A stretch of DNA of 64,000 bases from assembly GCA_965277425.1 (NCBI GenBank), contig CBDICR010000007.1, positions 682,001 to 746,000 on the forward strand. Direction: 5' to 3'. The notes under the pieces were generated by a model that saw nothing but the letters and a program-made list of their open reading frames with translations, did not search any database and was not told where the DNA came from. The stretch comes from Poindextera sp965277425. Lineage in GTDB: Bacteria; Pseudomonadota; Alphaproteobacteria; Caulobacterales; Caulobacteraceae. The position numbers and the translations under genes are program-made. Shown piece after piece: positions 53,974-62,010 of the stretch. Each line of letters opens with the position of its first letter. The first letter of the stretch is position 1.

Positions 53974-54537
53974 GTGGGCCAGCCCTACGAGGTTCGTCTT
54001 GTCTCGTTCAGTGCGATGAAGGACCCCGCGCATCTTAGGCTTCATCCGTTCGGGCAGATTCCGACCTATGAGGACGGCGATCTCGTCCTGTTCGAGTCGG
54101 GGGCGATCGTTTTCCACATAGCGGCGCACCACGCGGGCCTGCTGCCGGACGATGCGAATGCCCGGGCGCGCGCGATCACATGGATGTTCGCCGCGCTGAA
54201 CACGGTGGAGCCGCCGATCGTCGAGCGCAGCATGGCCATGATCATGGAGCGCGACCAGGCCTGGTACGCCGAGCGCCTGCCTATGCTCGAGGGCCGCGTC
54301 CGTCAGCGGCTGGACGAGCTCTCCAGTCGGCTTGGCGACGGCGACTGGCTCGACGATGCGTTCAGCGCCGGTGACCTGATGATGGTGTCGGTGCTGCTCA
54401 GGTCGAAAGCGTCGGGCACGCTGGAGGACTATCCGAACCTCGCCGCCTATGTCGCCCGCGGCGAAGCGCGGCCCGCCTACAAGCGGGCGTTCGCAGATCA
54501 ATTGGCGGTTTTCACCGCCAACCCACAGCCCGGCTGA
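53974..54537 (+). pseudogene. Glutathione S-transferase, 3' fragment
   Basis: This frame continues the enzyme begun at 48049: VGQPYEVRLVSFSAMKDPAHLRLHPFGQIPTYED in outline (shown by HPFGQIPTYED), LFESGAIVFHIA, then the all-helical C-terminal domain ending PNLAAYVARGEARPAYKRAF. The N-terminal 30 residues that form part of the glutathione-binding fold are cut off. ATG 53956 inside the transposon end is in frame and could allow a protein starting MASHQEVGQPYEV, but without the first strand and helix it is unlikely to be active. Confidence 0.85.
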
Positions 54538-54615
54538 TAGAGGTCCGCTCTACCTCACTTCCGCGCAACCGCGGCTCAAGCTATTCTGAAGACCCTCGGG
54601 CGGAGATTTTCCAGC

Positions 54616-55161
54616 GTGGCGAAACTCGTCTTCGGAATGTCGCAGTCCCTGGACGGCTATGTCGATGGCGTGGCGGGCGACCTGGAATTGCCGCCACCGG
54701 ATCCGGCGCTATTTCGTCACTTCACCGAGTGGGTGCGCGACCTGGCTGGTAGTGTTTACGGTCGCCGCCTGTACGAGTTGATGCGTTATTGGGACGAAGA
54801 CCGTCCGGAGTGGAGTGCGGACCAACACGACTTCGCGGCGGCGTGGCGGAACCAACCGAAGTGGGTCGTGTCGCGCTCGTTGAAGTCGGTCGGGCCCAAC
54901 ACAACGCTTGTCGAGAATGACGTCGAGGCGGTGATCGGTGGGCTGAAGGCTCAGCTCGTTGGGGAGATCGAAGTTGGCGGACCGGACTTGGCGCAAAGCC
55001 TGACCGACCTTGGCCTTATTGACGAGTATCGACTCTACTTCCGCCCCATCGTGCTCGGTCGCGGCAAGCCATTCTTCGCCGGCTCCCGGCCGCCGCTGCG
55101 CCTTGTCGCCAGCGATCCAATTGGCGAGGACACGATCAGATTGACCTACGTTCCTGCTTGA
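54616..55161 (+). CDS. Dihydrofolate reductase-like (RibD C-terminal domain) protein
   Basis: This 181-residue protein has the RibD-C/dihydrofolate reductase-like fold: LVFGMSQSLDGYVDG, GSVYGRRLYELMRYWDED, WVVSRSL, EVGGPDLAQSLTDLGLIDEYRLYFRPIVLGRGKPFF (in outline; LGLIDEYRLYFRPIVLG is typical). The family reduces varied substrates with NADPH; no specific one can be named. The GTG start has CGGAG upstream. Confidence 0.87.
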   Translation: MAKLVFGMSQSLDGYVDGVAGDLELPPPDPALFRHFTEWVRDLAGSVYGRRLYELMRYWDEDRPEWSADQHDFAAAWRNQPKWVVSRSLKSVGPNTTLVENDVEAVIGGLKAQLVGEIEVGGPDLAQSLTDLGLIDEYRLYFRPIVLGRGKPFFAGSRPPLRLVASDPIGEDTIRLTYVPA

Positions 55162-55307
55162 TCACGCCATCCCGACGCGGACGCTCTCACGGCCCAGGCA
55201 GATGCAGTGCAGCTCGCGCAGCTTCTCGGCCGCCAGCGTCGGGCCGGATAGAAATGTCAGGGCAGGGTGGCTAAGGTCCCCCGGAACGGGCGGGAGGCAG
55301 AGCTGGA

Positions 55308-55844
55308 ATGAGCGTGAAACAGCCGATGCGCCTGACGGCCTCGTGCCGGTGCGGCGCGGTCGTGTTGGAGGTGGCGGGCGCGCCGATTGTGCACACCGCC
55401 TGCTATTGCGCGAGCTGCCAGGCGGCGGGCCGACGGATTGAACAGCTACCCGATGCGCCGTCGGTGCTCGACGCCGATGGCGGGACCGATTTTGTTCTTT
55501 ACCGTAAGGACCGCGTCCGATGCCTGCAGGGCGGCGAGCGAATGGAAGCGTTCCGGCTGAAGCCGGACTCGCCAACGCGCCGGATGGTGGCGACCTGCTG
55601 CAACTCGGCCATGGCCCTCGACTTCACCAAGGGCCATTGGCTGACGGTGTATCGCGCTCGCCTGCCTGATGGTGTCCCGCCGTTGGAAATGCGGGTCATG
55701 ACCGCCGATCGGCCCGAAGGGGTCGTACTGCCGGACGACGCCCCCAACTACGCCGGCCACACAGGCCGGTTCATATGGAAGCTGCTGACCGCTTGGGCCG
55801 CCATGGGCTTTCGGGCGCCCAAGGTTGCCGGCCTGCCGGCGTAA
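55308..55844 (+). CDS. GFA/CENP-V-like (DUF6151-type) zinc-binding protein
   Basis: This 178-residue protein carries the GFA-type cysteine pattern: ASCRCGAVVLEV, HTACYCASCQAAGR and a later ATCCNSAMALDFTKGHW. The third pair is CC rather than CxxC, which fits the DUF6151 subgroup. Zinc binding is likely; function is unknown. ATG 55308 follows a GGGAGGCAGAG tract. Confidence 0.8.
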   Translation: MSVKQPMRLTASCRCGAVVLEVAGAPIVHTACYCASCQAAGRRIEQLPDAPSVLDADGGTDFVLYRKDRVRCLQGGERMEAFRLKPDSPTRRMVATCCNSAMALDFTKGHWLTVYRARLPDGVPPLEMRVMTADRPEGVVLPDDAPNYAGHTGRFIWKLLTAWAAMGFRAPKVAGLPA

Positions 55845-55876
55845 GGCGTGGGCTGGGAGCCTCGGCCCGCCTAAGG

Positions 55877-56509
55877 TCAGCGCGTCAGCACGAGGTGGTT
55901 CGCCAGCTCCGTTGGGACCGCCTCCGTCACGCGATAGCCAAGACCCGGCAGGTCAATGCCTGCGAACAGGGCTTCGCCACGGCCCAGAACGACGGGCGAC
56001 AGCGCCAGGTGCAACTCGTCGATCGCGCCTGCGAGCAGGTACTGGCGGACCGTCGAAACGCCGCCGCCGATCTTCACGTCCAGGTCGGCCGCCGCGGCCT
56101 TGGCCTGGGCGAGCGCCGCCTCGATCCCCTCGGTGACGAAATGGAAGGTCGTCCCGCCCTCCATCACGATTGGCGCCCGGGCGTGGTGGGTGAGGATGAA
56201 GGTCGGCGCGTGATACGGCGGATCGTCGCCCCACCAGCCCTTCCAGTCGGTCCCGCCCCAATCGTCGCCGGCCGGCCCGAACATATTGCGGCCGAGGATG
56301 AAGGCGCCGAAGCCTTCCGCCGCGGCGCTGGCGAAGCGATCGTCGCTCCCGCCGTCTTGCCCGATCATCGATCGAAAGGCCCGGGTCGGGTAGAACCAAT
56401 TCATCAATTCCTCGCCCCGTTTGCCGAGCGGGTGCTCCAGGCTCTGGTCCGGGCCGGCCCCGAAACCGTCGACGGATACCGCGAACCCTCTTACGCGCAC
56501 CTTGCCCAT
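55877..56509 (-). CDS. Dihydrofolate reductase-like (RibD C-terminal domain) protein
   Basis: This 210-residue protein has VRVRGFAVSVDGFGAGPDQS, FILGRNMFGPAGDDWGG, TFILTHHARAP, DVKIGGGVSTVRQYLLAGAIDELHLALSPVVLGRG (in outline) and ends NHLVLTR, as in dihydrofolate reductase family proteins. It is the third gene of the minus-strand ArsR-SRPBCC cassette and starts 5 bases after the SRPBCC stop. The substrate is unknown. Confidence 0.87.
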   Translation of the reverse strand: MGKVRVRGFAVSVDGFGAGPDQSLEHPLGKRGEELMNWFYPTRAFRSMIGQDGGSDDRFASAAAEGFGAFILGRNMFGPAGDDWGGTDWKGWWGDDPPYHAPTFILTHHARAPIVMEGGTTFHFVTEGIEAALAQAKAAAADLDVKIGGGVSTVRQYLLAGAIDELHLALSPVVLGRGEALFAGIDLPGLGYRVTEAVPTELANHLVLTR

Positions 56510-56514
56510 GGCTG

Positions 56515-57033
56515 TCAGACCTCCGCCTCCAGGATGACGATAAGCTCGTCCAGCTGCTCGAGTTGCTCGCCCCACCCGCTTGTGCTGCCGGAGGCCATGG
56601 CCTCGTCGAGCGCTTCTTTCGAAGGATAGAGCTCATGCACGACAAGGTGTGTCGCGCCATCCTTTTCCGCGAAGGTCACCGTGGTGACGGCGCCCCCTTC
56701 ACCCCCTTCGTCATTGGTCCAGACGAGGCGGGCGTGCGGCGTCACTTCGATGTATCGACCGAAGAAGGCCATGGGCTGCTCCGAGGAAGGGTGGCCCATC
56801 ACCAACCGGTAGCCGCCGCCCGTGCGAACATCGGCCTCGTAGGAGATCAGGGAGAGGCCGAACGATTTGGGCGTCCACCATCGCTGGAACAGGTCCGGCT
56901 TGGTCCAGGCTTCGAACACGAGGCGCGCCGGGGCGTCGACGGTCCGCGTAACGACGAGTTCGCGTTCCGACATCCGCTCCACCGTCGTGCGGGCCTTAGC
57001 GGCGGCGGGATCACTCTGTTTCCTTGCGTCCAT
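56515..57033 (-). CDS. SRPBCC (AHSA1-like) domain protein
   Basis: This 172-residue AHSA1-type protein has LVVTRTVDAPARLVFEAWTKPDLFQRWW, VRTGGGYRLVMGHPS, FFGRYIEVTPHARLVWTN and a C-terminal helix with GWGEQLEQLDELI. ATG 57033 lies inside the end of the ArsR gene and has GAGGGAGA upstream, a strong ribosome-binding site. The ligand is unknown. Confidence 0.87.
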   Translation of the reverse strand: MDARKQSDPAAAKARTTVERMSERELVVTRTVDAPARLVFEAWTKPDLFQRWWTPKSFGLSLISYEADVRTGGGYRLVMGHPSSEQPMAFFGRYIEVTPHARLVWTNDEGGEGGAVTTVTFAEKDGATHLVVHELYPSKEALDEAMASGSTSGWGEQLEQLDELIVILEAEV

Positions 57034-57376
57034 GATGCGTCTCCCTCTGTTTCAAGTCCTCGACGATCTGGTCCAATGCGTCGAAACGTGAGGCCCAGAG
57101 CCGGCGGTATTCCTCGATCCAGGCCGTCTCTTCCGCCAGTCGGCCGAGGCCGAGCTTGCAGGTCCGCACGCGTCCGACCTTCTGCGTCTTGACCAGTCCC
57201 GCCTGCTCCAGGATGCCGACGTGCTTCTTCATGCCCGTGAGGGTCATGTGGAACCTGTCCGCCAGCGCCGTGATCGAGGCGTCCCCACCGCCGAGCTGCT
57301 CCAGCACGCCACGTCGCGTGGCGTCCGAGAGCGCGGCGAAGGAGACATCGAGGCGGGACGTGGAATACTGAACCAT
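57011..57376 (-). CDS. ArsR family transcriptional regulator (SRPBCC-associated)
   Basis: This 121-residue winged-helix repressor has VSFAALSDATRRGVLEQLGGG, ITALADRFHMTLTGMKKHVGILEQAGLV and KVGRVRTCKLGLGRL. ATG 57376 begins MVQYSTS and lies inside a perfect operator palindrome. It heads a three-gene operon with the SRPBCC protein and the dihydrofolate reductase-like protein. Confidence 0.9.
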   Translation of the reverse strand: MVQYSTSRLDVSFAALSDATRRGVLEQLGGGDASITALADRFHMTLTGMKKHVGILEQAGLVKTQKVGRVRTCKLGLGRLAEETAWIEEYRRLWASRFDALDQIVEDLKQRETHHGRKETE

Positions 57377-57413
57377 GTAGTTCAGTATTAGCGCGCCGAT
57401 CGCCGTCATGCAA
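57364..57413 (-). promoter_or_regulatory. ArsR promoter with perfect operator over the start codon
   Basis: A perfect palindrome with arms AATACTGAAC and GTTCAGTATT around six bases lies at 57364-57389; the ATG occupies the last three spacer bases. Upstream on the minus strand are -35 TTGCAT (57413-57408), a 17-base spacer and -10 TAATAC (57390-57385). The A of the ATG is nine bases past the -10, so the transcript should be leaderless or nearly so. No ribosome-binding site is visible. Confidence 0.75.
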
Positions 57414-57451
57414 GGGGCCGAGATCGGCCGCCAGATCGAGATGTCAGGGCA

Positions 57452-57488
57452 GGGCGGGCGCGCAGCCCTTAAACCGCGCAGAGCCCGA
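57452..57488. repeat. 37-bp direct repeat, copy 1
   Basis: This tract starts GGGCGGGCGCG and ends GAGCCCGA. It recurs at 58961-58997 in the same orientation with three mismatches by hand count. The 225-base gap around it (57410-57634) holds no gene that I can support. Confidence 0.65.
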
Positions 57489-57634
57489 ACGTCGGCCGAT
57501 GCGCTGGCCCTCCAGCTGCGTCTTGGTTTTCCGCGTGGGCCGTCAGGCGTGCGAGGCGCGCCGGGACCGCCACGGAGCGGTCCTTCCTACGCGACTGCGA
57601 GCGGCATGCTGACCGAATATCGACCCAAGCCGAG

Positions 57635-57946
57635 CTATGCGGCGATGCTGCGCAAGGCTGTGAACTTCGGCTCACCAGCCAAAAGTGAGAGCAGCTTCGT
57701 CAGGTCGCCAGCCTGGACGCGCCAAGCCATGTAATCCTGCTGAACCTTCGGCGACTCCCAGACTTCGTAAAAGATGACCTTATAAGGTTGAGTTTCATCG
57801 ATTAGGATGTCGAACTCGATATTGCCCGGATATGACCTGCTTAACTTCAAGTTCTCGACCGTGTAATTAAGAAACTCTTCGATCTTTTCCGGCTTGACCG
57901 TCAACTCCGCCAGCATGACCAAATTATCGACAAATGCATGTTTCAT
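57635..57946 (-). CDS. Antibiotic biosynthesis monooxygenase (ABM) domain protein
   Basis: This 103-residue protein has the ABM dimeric alpha-beta barrel pattern: LVMLAELTVKPEKIEEFLNYTVEN (in outline), SRSYPGNIEFDILIDE, FYEVWESPKVQQDYMAW. Related proteins such as YgiN act as quinol monooxygenases or have unknown roles. ATG 57946 has GAGG five bases upstream. The DNA is somewhat richer in A and T than its neighbours. Confidence 0.85.
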   Translation of the reverse strand: MKHAFVDNLVMLAELTVKPEKIEEFLNYTVENLKLSRSYPGNIEFDILIDETQPYKVIFYEVWESPKVQQDYMAWRVQAGDLTKLLSLLAGEPKFTALRSIAA

Positions 57947-58123
57947 TGGCGCCTCGTGCTCCATGCTCGGCGGGCGGCCGTCCGGCGCCGGCGAATGGAG
58001 GACTACGAAGCGGTGCTGTCAGTTCCTGTCAGCAGTCACTGTTCGGGGATCTGCCGAAAAGCGGAAGTTCCGAATTTTGGTTCGAGGTGGGGGAGCGGCC
58101 CTTTCTGAGAGGCCGCGCCCTCC

Positions 58124-58624
58124 CTATTCGGAAACGTCGAAGCCAGGGTGGAAGCTCACTTCGCCCCGGGGCCGGGGGCCGTTGAGGGTCAGGCATTGGA
58201 AAGCCCACGGCGGCGCGCCGACGTTGCGAAGGTTTGGATCGTTCTCAAATCCAAAGCGGGCGTAGTAGGCCGGGTCGCCAAGCAGGACGCATCCGCCAGC
58301 GCCCATCGTTTGGAGACGTCGCAGTCCCTCGCGGATCAGGGCTTGGCCTATGCCCGACCGCTGACGGTCCGGCCACACCGACACAGGTCCAAGCCCGTAC
58401 CAGCCGCATGCCTCGTCGTTGATCGTGACTGGCGAAAAGGCGACATGGCCGACGATTTCGCCGCCCTGCGTCGCCACTAGGGAAAGGGTCAACGCGCCCG
58501 CCGCCCGCAATGCCTCGATGACCTGAGCTTCGGCGCCATCACTGAAAGGCCTGCCCTTGAACGCCGTGTCGGTAAGGGCATGGATGGTAGCGGCGTCTTC
58601 GGGACGCTCTAGTCGAATCTGCAT
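58124..58624 (-). CDS. GNAT family N-acetyltransferase
   Basis: This 166-residue acetyltransferase has IRLERPEDAATIHALTDTAF, IVGHVAFSPVTI, GLGPVSVWPDRQRSGIGQALIREGL with the acetyl-CoA loop, and GDPAYYARFGFEND, a pattern common in the YhbS-like subgroup. The substrate is unknown. Confidence 0.9.
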   Translation of the reverse strand: MQIRLERPEDAATIHALTDTAFKGRPFSDGAEAQVIEALRAAGALTLSLVATQGGEIVGHVAFSPVTINDEACGWYGLGPVSVWPDRQRSGIGQALIREGLRRLQTMGAGGCVLLGDPAYYARFGFENDPNLRNVGAPPWAFQCLTLNGPRPRGEVSFHPGFDVSE

Positions 58625-59068
58625 GGTGATGAGCCTGTAGAGAACCTGAATAGGCAGCCGACCGAGCGACCGCGGTCACCGCGGCCCTCGCATCTGCTGG
58701 CGACGTGCCTCGCTAGATCGAGACGCTCAGCGGGTTCCCACAGTCTCTGACATGATCCTGCGGTAACGCCCCTGTCGTGAAACGCAAGCACTTCGCGAAG
58801 TCCGCCATGCGTCGCGAACCGAAATTGAAGCTGATCCGGATACCCGACCTTCGGGACCTATCCGGGCGACGACAACCCACAGCTCCGCAGTGACGCGGCG
58901 AACGCCTCGGCCGGCGTCATGAACCCGAGGCAAATGTCACCGAGGGTAGGTGAGGAGAGCGGGCGGGCGCGAAGCCCTTTAACCGCGCGGAGCCCGACGG
59001 CTGTAGGTTTGAACTTAGCCCCGTAAGCTCACCTGGGGTGAGCAAAGAACAGCTTGTCTACTGCGTCT
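58625..59068. other. Gene-free region with one repeat
   Basis: I see no credible gene here. Short frames are present but lack ribosome-binding sites and recognisable motifs. The second copy of the 37-base repeat lies at 58961-58997. Right of it, the DNA passes into the decayed VapC remnant. Confidence 0.5.
58961..58997. repeat. 37-bp direct repeat, copy 2
   Basis: This copy of 57452-57488 starts GGGCGGGCGCG and ends GAGCCCGA. Both copies sit in gene-free DNA, on either side of the ABM and GNAT genes. Confidence 0.65.
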
Positions 59069-59185
59069 AAGATAGATTATCGGCAATAAATGCAATTCGG
59101 CCGCTTCGGCCAGGATGGCTCCAAATAAGTCCGCTTCCGTCTACTCGAACGGGATCGCCAGGACCGCCGAAGCGTCAACGACCAT
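59069..59185 (-). pseudogene. VapC-type PIN-domain toxin remnant
   Basis: From ATG 59185 the minus strand reads MVVDASAVLAIPFE, the N-terminus of a VapC PIN-domain ribonuclease with its first catalytic Asp. A TAG follows at 59143-59141. The same frame then continues TEADLFGAILAEAAELHLLP before similarity fades. So this is a nonsense-broken and truncated toxin gene. The start overlaps the stop of the antitoxin remnant, as in working VapBC pairs. Confidence 0.6.
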
Positions 59186-59392
59186 CACCGGGGCAAGCCG
59201 TCCTCGTCATAGAGGTCATCATCGGTCAAGATCGGCCCCATGACTGCGGCGCGCCTGAACTGATTCACTGCGGCTCCGATAGCCTGGAGCCTAGCGTCGC
59301 GATCGCTGACGGAAAAGCGCCGAGCGCGGCCAAGCTCACCTCGCATCGCGCACCACGTCCTCGTTGCGTATCTGGATCGGCGCGACCTTCAT
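59185..59392 (-). pseudogene. VapB-type antitoxin remnant, frameshifted
   Basis: ATG 59392 opens MKVAPIQIRNEDVVRDAR, like the start of VapB antitoxins (ribbon-helix-helix or AbrB-like), then hits TGA at 59338-59336. A frame shifted by one base continues to a TGA at 59187-59185 with TDDDLYDEDGLPR at its end, the acidic tail expected of the antitoxin. A small deletion or insertion near 59336 would explain the break. Confidence 0.5.
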
Positions 59393-59398
59393 CGACTT

Positions 59399-60211
59399 TC
59401 AAACCTCGACCGTGAACCGCAACCCGTCATAAGCCGGCTCTATTCCCGCTGGCAGTTGCGCGCTCAAGGCTTTGAAATCCAAGTCAATATGCATGTTGGT
59501 CAGGATGGCGCGTTCGGGCTTAACGCGGGCGATCCAGTCCAGCGTCTTGCCCAGGTGGGCATGGGTCGGGTGCGGCGTGTAGCGCAGCGCATCGACGATC
59601 CAGACCTTGACGCCGGCCAGGGCCTCGAAAGCCGCCGGTGGCAGGTCGACCACGTCGCTGGAATAGGCCACGGGCCCGAACCGGTATCCGACCGAGCGGA
59701 TGGCCCCATGATCCTGGTCGAACGTGGTGACGGGAACGGCGCCGGAGGGCCCGTCGACTGCCCAGGCCTCGCCGTGCGGCGGAATGAGATGATCGTCGCA
59801 AATCGCGGGGTAACCGCCCTCGCCTCTGAAGATGTAGCCGAAACGTTTCATCAAGGTTTCGTGGGTGGCCGCGTCCATATGGCAGGGCGTGCACCGCCGG
59901 TTGCGCAGCGCAAACGCGCGCACGTCGTCCAGCCCGTGGGTCTGGTCGGCATGGTCGTGGGTGAACAGCACCGCGTCCAGCCGCTTGACCCCGGCCTGGG
60001 CGGTCTGCAGCCGCAGGTCCGGCGAGGTGTCGACCAGGACGGTGGTCTCGTGCTCAGGCCCTTGCGGCGACGATCGACGCACTAGGAGCGAACAGCGCGA
60101 GCGGCTGTTGCGCGGATCGGCCGGATCGCAGACGCCCCAGTTCCCGTCCGCCCGCGGCACGCCGGCGGAGGAGCCGCAGCCCAGGACGGTGATCTCGAGC
60201 GCGCCGGTCAT
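59399..60211 (-). CDS. MBL-fold metallo-hydrolase (PhnP-like)
   Basis: This 270-residue metallo-beta-lactamase-fold hydrolase has VLGCGSSAGVPRADG near the start, VDTSPDLRLQ, the metal motif FTHDHADQTHGLDD, a late SSDVVDLP and TNMHIDLDF. It resembles PhnP-type phosphodiesterases. Position right after tatD, overlapping it by 4 bases, is the usual alphaproteobacterial arrangement. The physiological substrate is not known. Confidence 0.9.
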   Translation of the reverse strand: MTGALEITVLGCGSSAGVPRADGNWGVCDPADPRNSRSRCSLLVRRSSPQGPEHETTVLVDTSPDLRLQTAQAGVKRLDAVLFTHDHADQTHGLDDVRAFALRNRRCTPCHMDAATHETLMKRFGYIFRGEGGYPAICDDHLIPPHGEAWAVDGPSGAVPVTTFDQDHGAIRSVGYRFGPVAYSSDVVDLPPAAFEALAGVKVWIVDALRYTPHPTHAHLGKTLDWIARVKPERAILTNMHIDLDFKALSAQLPAGIEPAYDGLRFTVEV

Positions 60212-60984
60212 GGGCGGGGTATCCGGTCGAACAGGGCGAAGAAGGCGTCCTCGGTCCTGGCCTCTGCGTCCTCCAGGCTCCAGCCGCGCAGCTCGGCCAG
60301 CTTGGCCAGGACGTGCGGTAGAAAAGCCGGCTCGTTGCGGCGTCCGCGCATGGGCATGGGCGCGAGATAGGGACAGTCGGTCTCGACGATGATGCGGCTC
60401 TCCGGCATGTCGCCGATCACCGCGCGCACCTCTTGCGCCGCCTTGAAGGTGGCGATGCCGGAGACGGAGAAATAGGCGCCCAGCGCCGCCGCCCGCCGCG
60501 CCAGGTCCGGCCCGCTGGTATAGCAGTGCAGCAGGAGCCTGAAGGCGCCGCGAGCGTATTCTTCCTCAAGGATTTCAGCCATTTCGATGTCGGCGTCACG
60601 GGCATGCACGATCAGCGGCAGGCCGGTTTGCCGCGCCGCCGCGATATGGACGCGGAAGATCGCCCGTTGCGCCTGGCGCGGGCTGTGATCATAGAAGTAG
60701 TCGAGCCCGGTCTCGCCGATTGCGACGACACGGCCCGTTGCGCGGTCGATCAGATCCTTGACGCTGAGCGTAAGATTTTCTTTCGCTTCATGCGGATGCG
60801 TGCCGACGCTGCACCAGATATCGTCATGGGTTTCGGCGATGTCGCGCACCGCCTCGAAGGCCGAAACCCGATCGCAGATGGTCAGCATCAGGCCGATTCC
60901 CGCCTCGCGCGCGCGGGCGATGACGGCCTCGCGGTCGTCGGCGAACTGCGGCGCGCTCAGATTGACGTGGCTATCGATCAACAT
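60208..60984 (-). CDS. tatD: TatD family metal-dependent hydrolase
   Basis: This 258-residue protein is a TatD-type hydrolase, a family with DNase activity. It has MLIDSHVNLSAPQF, VGTHPHEAKE, AIGETGLDYFYDHSPRQAQ, LPLIVHARDAD and VETDCPYLAP. The first metal motif is normally DxHxH (DSHCHL); here it is DSHVN, so one His is replaced by Asn. It is flanked by holB upstream and the MBL hydrolase downstream. Confidence 0.92.
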   Translation of the reverse strand: MLIDSHVNLSAPQFADDREAVIARAREAGIGLMLTICDRVSAFEAVRDIAETHDDIWCSVGTHPHEAKENLTLSVKDLIDRATGRVVAIGETGLDYFYDHSPRQAQRAIFRVHIAAARQTGLPLIVHARDADIEMAEILEEEYARGAFRLLLHCYTSGPDLARRAAALGAYFSVSGIATFKAAQEVRAVIGDMPESRIIVETDCPYLAPMPMRGRRNEPAFLPHVLAKLAELRGWSLEDAEARTEDAFFALFDRIPRP

Positions 60985-61005
60985 TGGGCGATCGGCATGG
61001 GGCGA

Positions 61006-62010
61006 TCAGGTCCGGGCGGCGGCGCGCAGATCGCCGAGCGCGCTCCAGAACGCATCGGCGCGATCCAGGTTCAGCCCCTCCACCTCGCGCGGCAGCGCGG
61101 CCAGCTTCGACCAGGCCGCCGCCCAGCGGTCGCTGTCGCGGCTGCCCTCCTCGGCCGCCAGCTCGGCGCGCAGCCGCACATGATCGCTCAGCCGGTCGAA
61201 CAGCAGGGTGAACCGCTCCGTCCCCTCCCCGCCGCGAAAGCCGTCGGCCAGGGCCTGCAGCGCCGGGCCGTCGGCGTCGGGCAGTCGCCGCACCAGCTCT
61301 CGCGCCGCCTGGTCCGCCGCGATGGCGCCCCTGGCCGCCAGCTCCAGGGCGCGGCCGGGCGAGCCGCGGCTCATCCGCGCCAGGTTGAGCGCGTCCTCGG
61401 CCGAGACCTCGGCGCGGCCCTCGACAAAGGCCGCGACCTCGGCCTCCGGCCAGGAGCCGAACCGCAGACGCCGGCAGCGGGAGCGGATGGTGGGCAGGAG
61501 GCCGCCGGGCGCGTGGCTGATCAGGAAGAGCACGCCGCGTTCGGGCGGCTCCTCCAATGTCTTCAGCAAGGCGTTGGCGGCGTTCGGATTCATGTCGTCC
61601 ACCGCATCCACGATGGCGACCCGCCAGCCGCCCATTGACGGCGACTTGGAGAAGAATTCCGGCAGCCGCCGCGCATCGTCGACCGGGATCACCTTACGCG
61701 CCTTGCCGTCCTCGCCGACCCGCTCCAGCACCATCAGGTCCGGGTGCGAGCGCGCCGCGACTTGGCGGCTGACGGGGTCCTGCGGCGAAGCGCCGAGAGG
61801 GCCATGCTCCGGGTGCGGCGCCGCGCCCAGAAGCCGCCGCGCGGCGCGGTAGGCGAAGGTCGACTTGCCGATCCCTTCCGGCCCGGTCAGCAGCCAGCCA
61901 TGGTGCAACCGTCCCCGCGCCAGCGCATCGGCGAAGGCCGCCTCCACTGCCTCGCCGCGCTCATAGGCGTAGACATCGCGGGGATGGGCGACCTCGACCC
62001 TCTCAGCCAC
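61006..62010 (-). CDS. holB: DNA polymerase III delta prime subunit
   Basis: Delta prime is part of the clamp loader of the replicative polymerase. The 334-residue AAA+ protein has HHGWLLTGPEGIGKSTFAYRAARRLL with a complete Walker A, VAIVDAVDDMNPNAANALLKTLEEPPE and LFLISHAPGGLLPTIRSRCRRL, the SRC motif of the family. It overlaps tmk by 8 bases. Confidence 0.95.
   Translation of the reverse strand: MAERVEVAHPRDVYAYERGEAVEAAFADALARGRLHHGWLLTGPEGIGKSTFAYRAARRLLGAAPHPEHGPLGASPQDPVSRQVAARSHPDLMVLERVGEDGKARKVIPVDDARRLPEFFSKSPSMGGWRVAIVDAVDDMNPNAANALLKTLEEPPERGVLFLISHAPGGLLPTIRSRCRRLRFGSWPEAEVAAFVEGRAEVSAEDALNLARMSRGSPGRALELAARGAIAADQAARELVRRLPDADGPALQALADGFRGGEGTERFTLLFDRLSDHVRLRAELAAEEGSRDSDRWAAAWSKLAALPREVEGLNLDRADAFWSALGDLRAAART

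Noticed and set aside
58727..58933. 68-codon minus-strand frame in the gene-free region
   Set aside because: No ribosome-binding site, no family resemblance, and composition typical of random frames.
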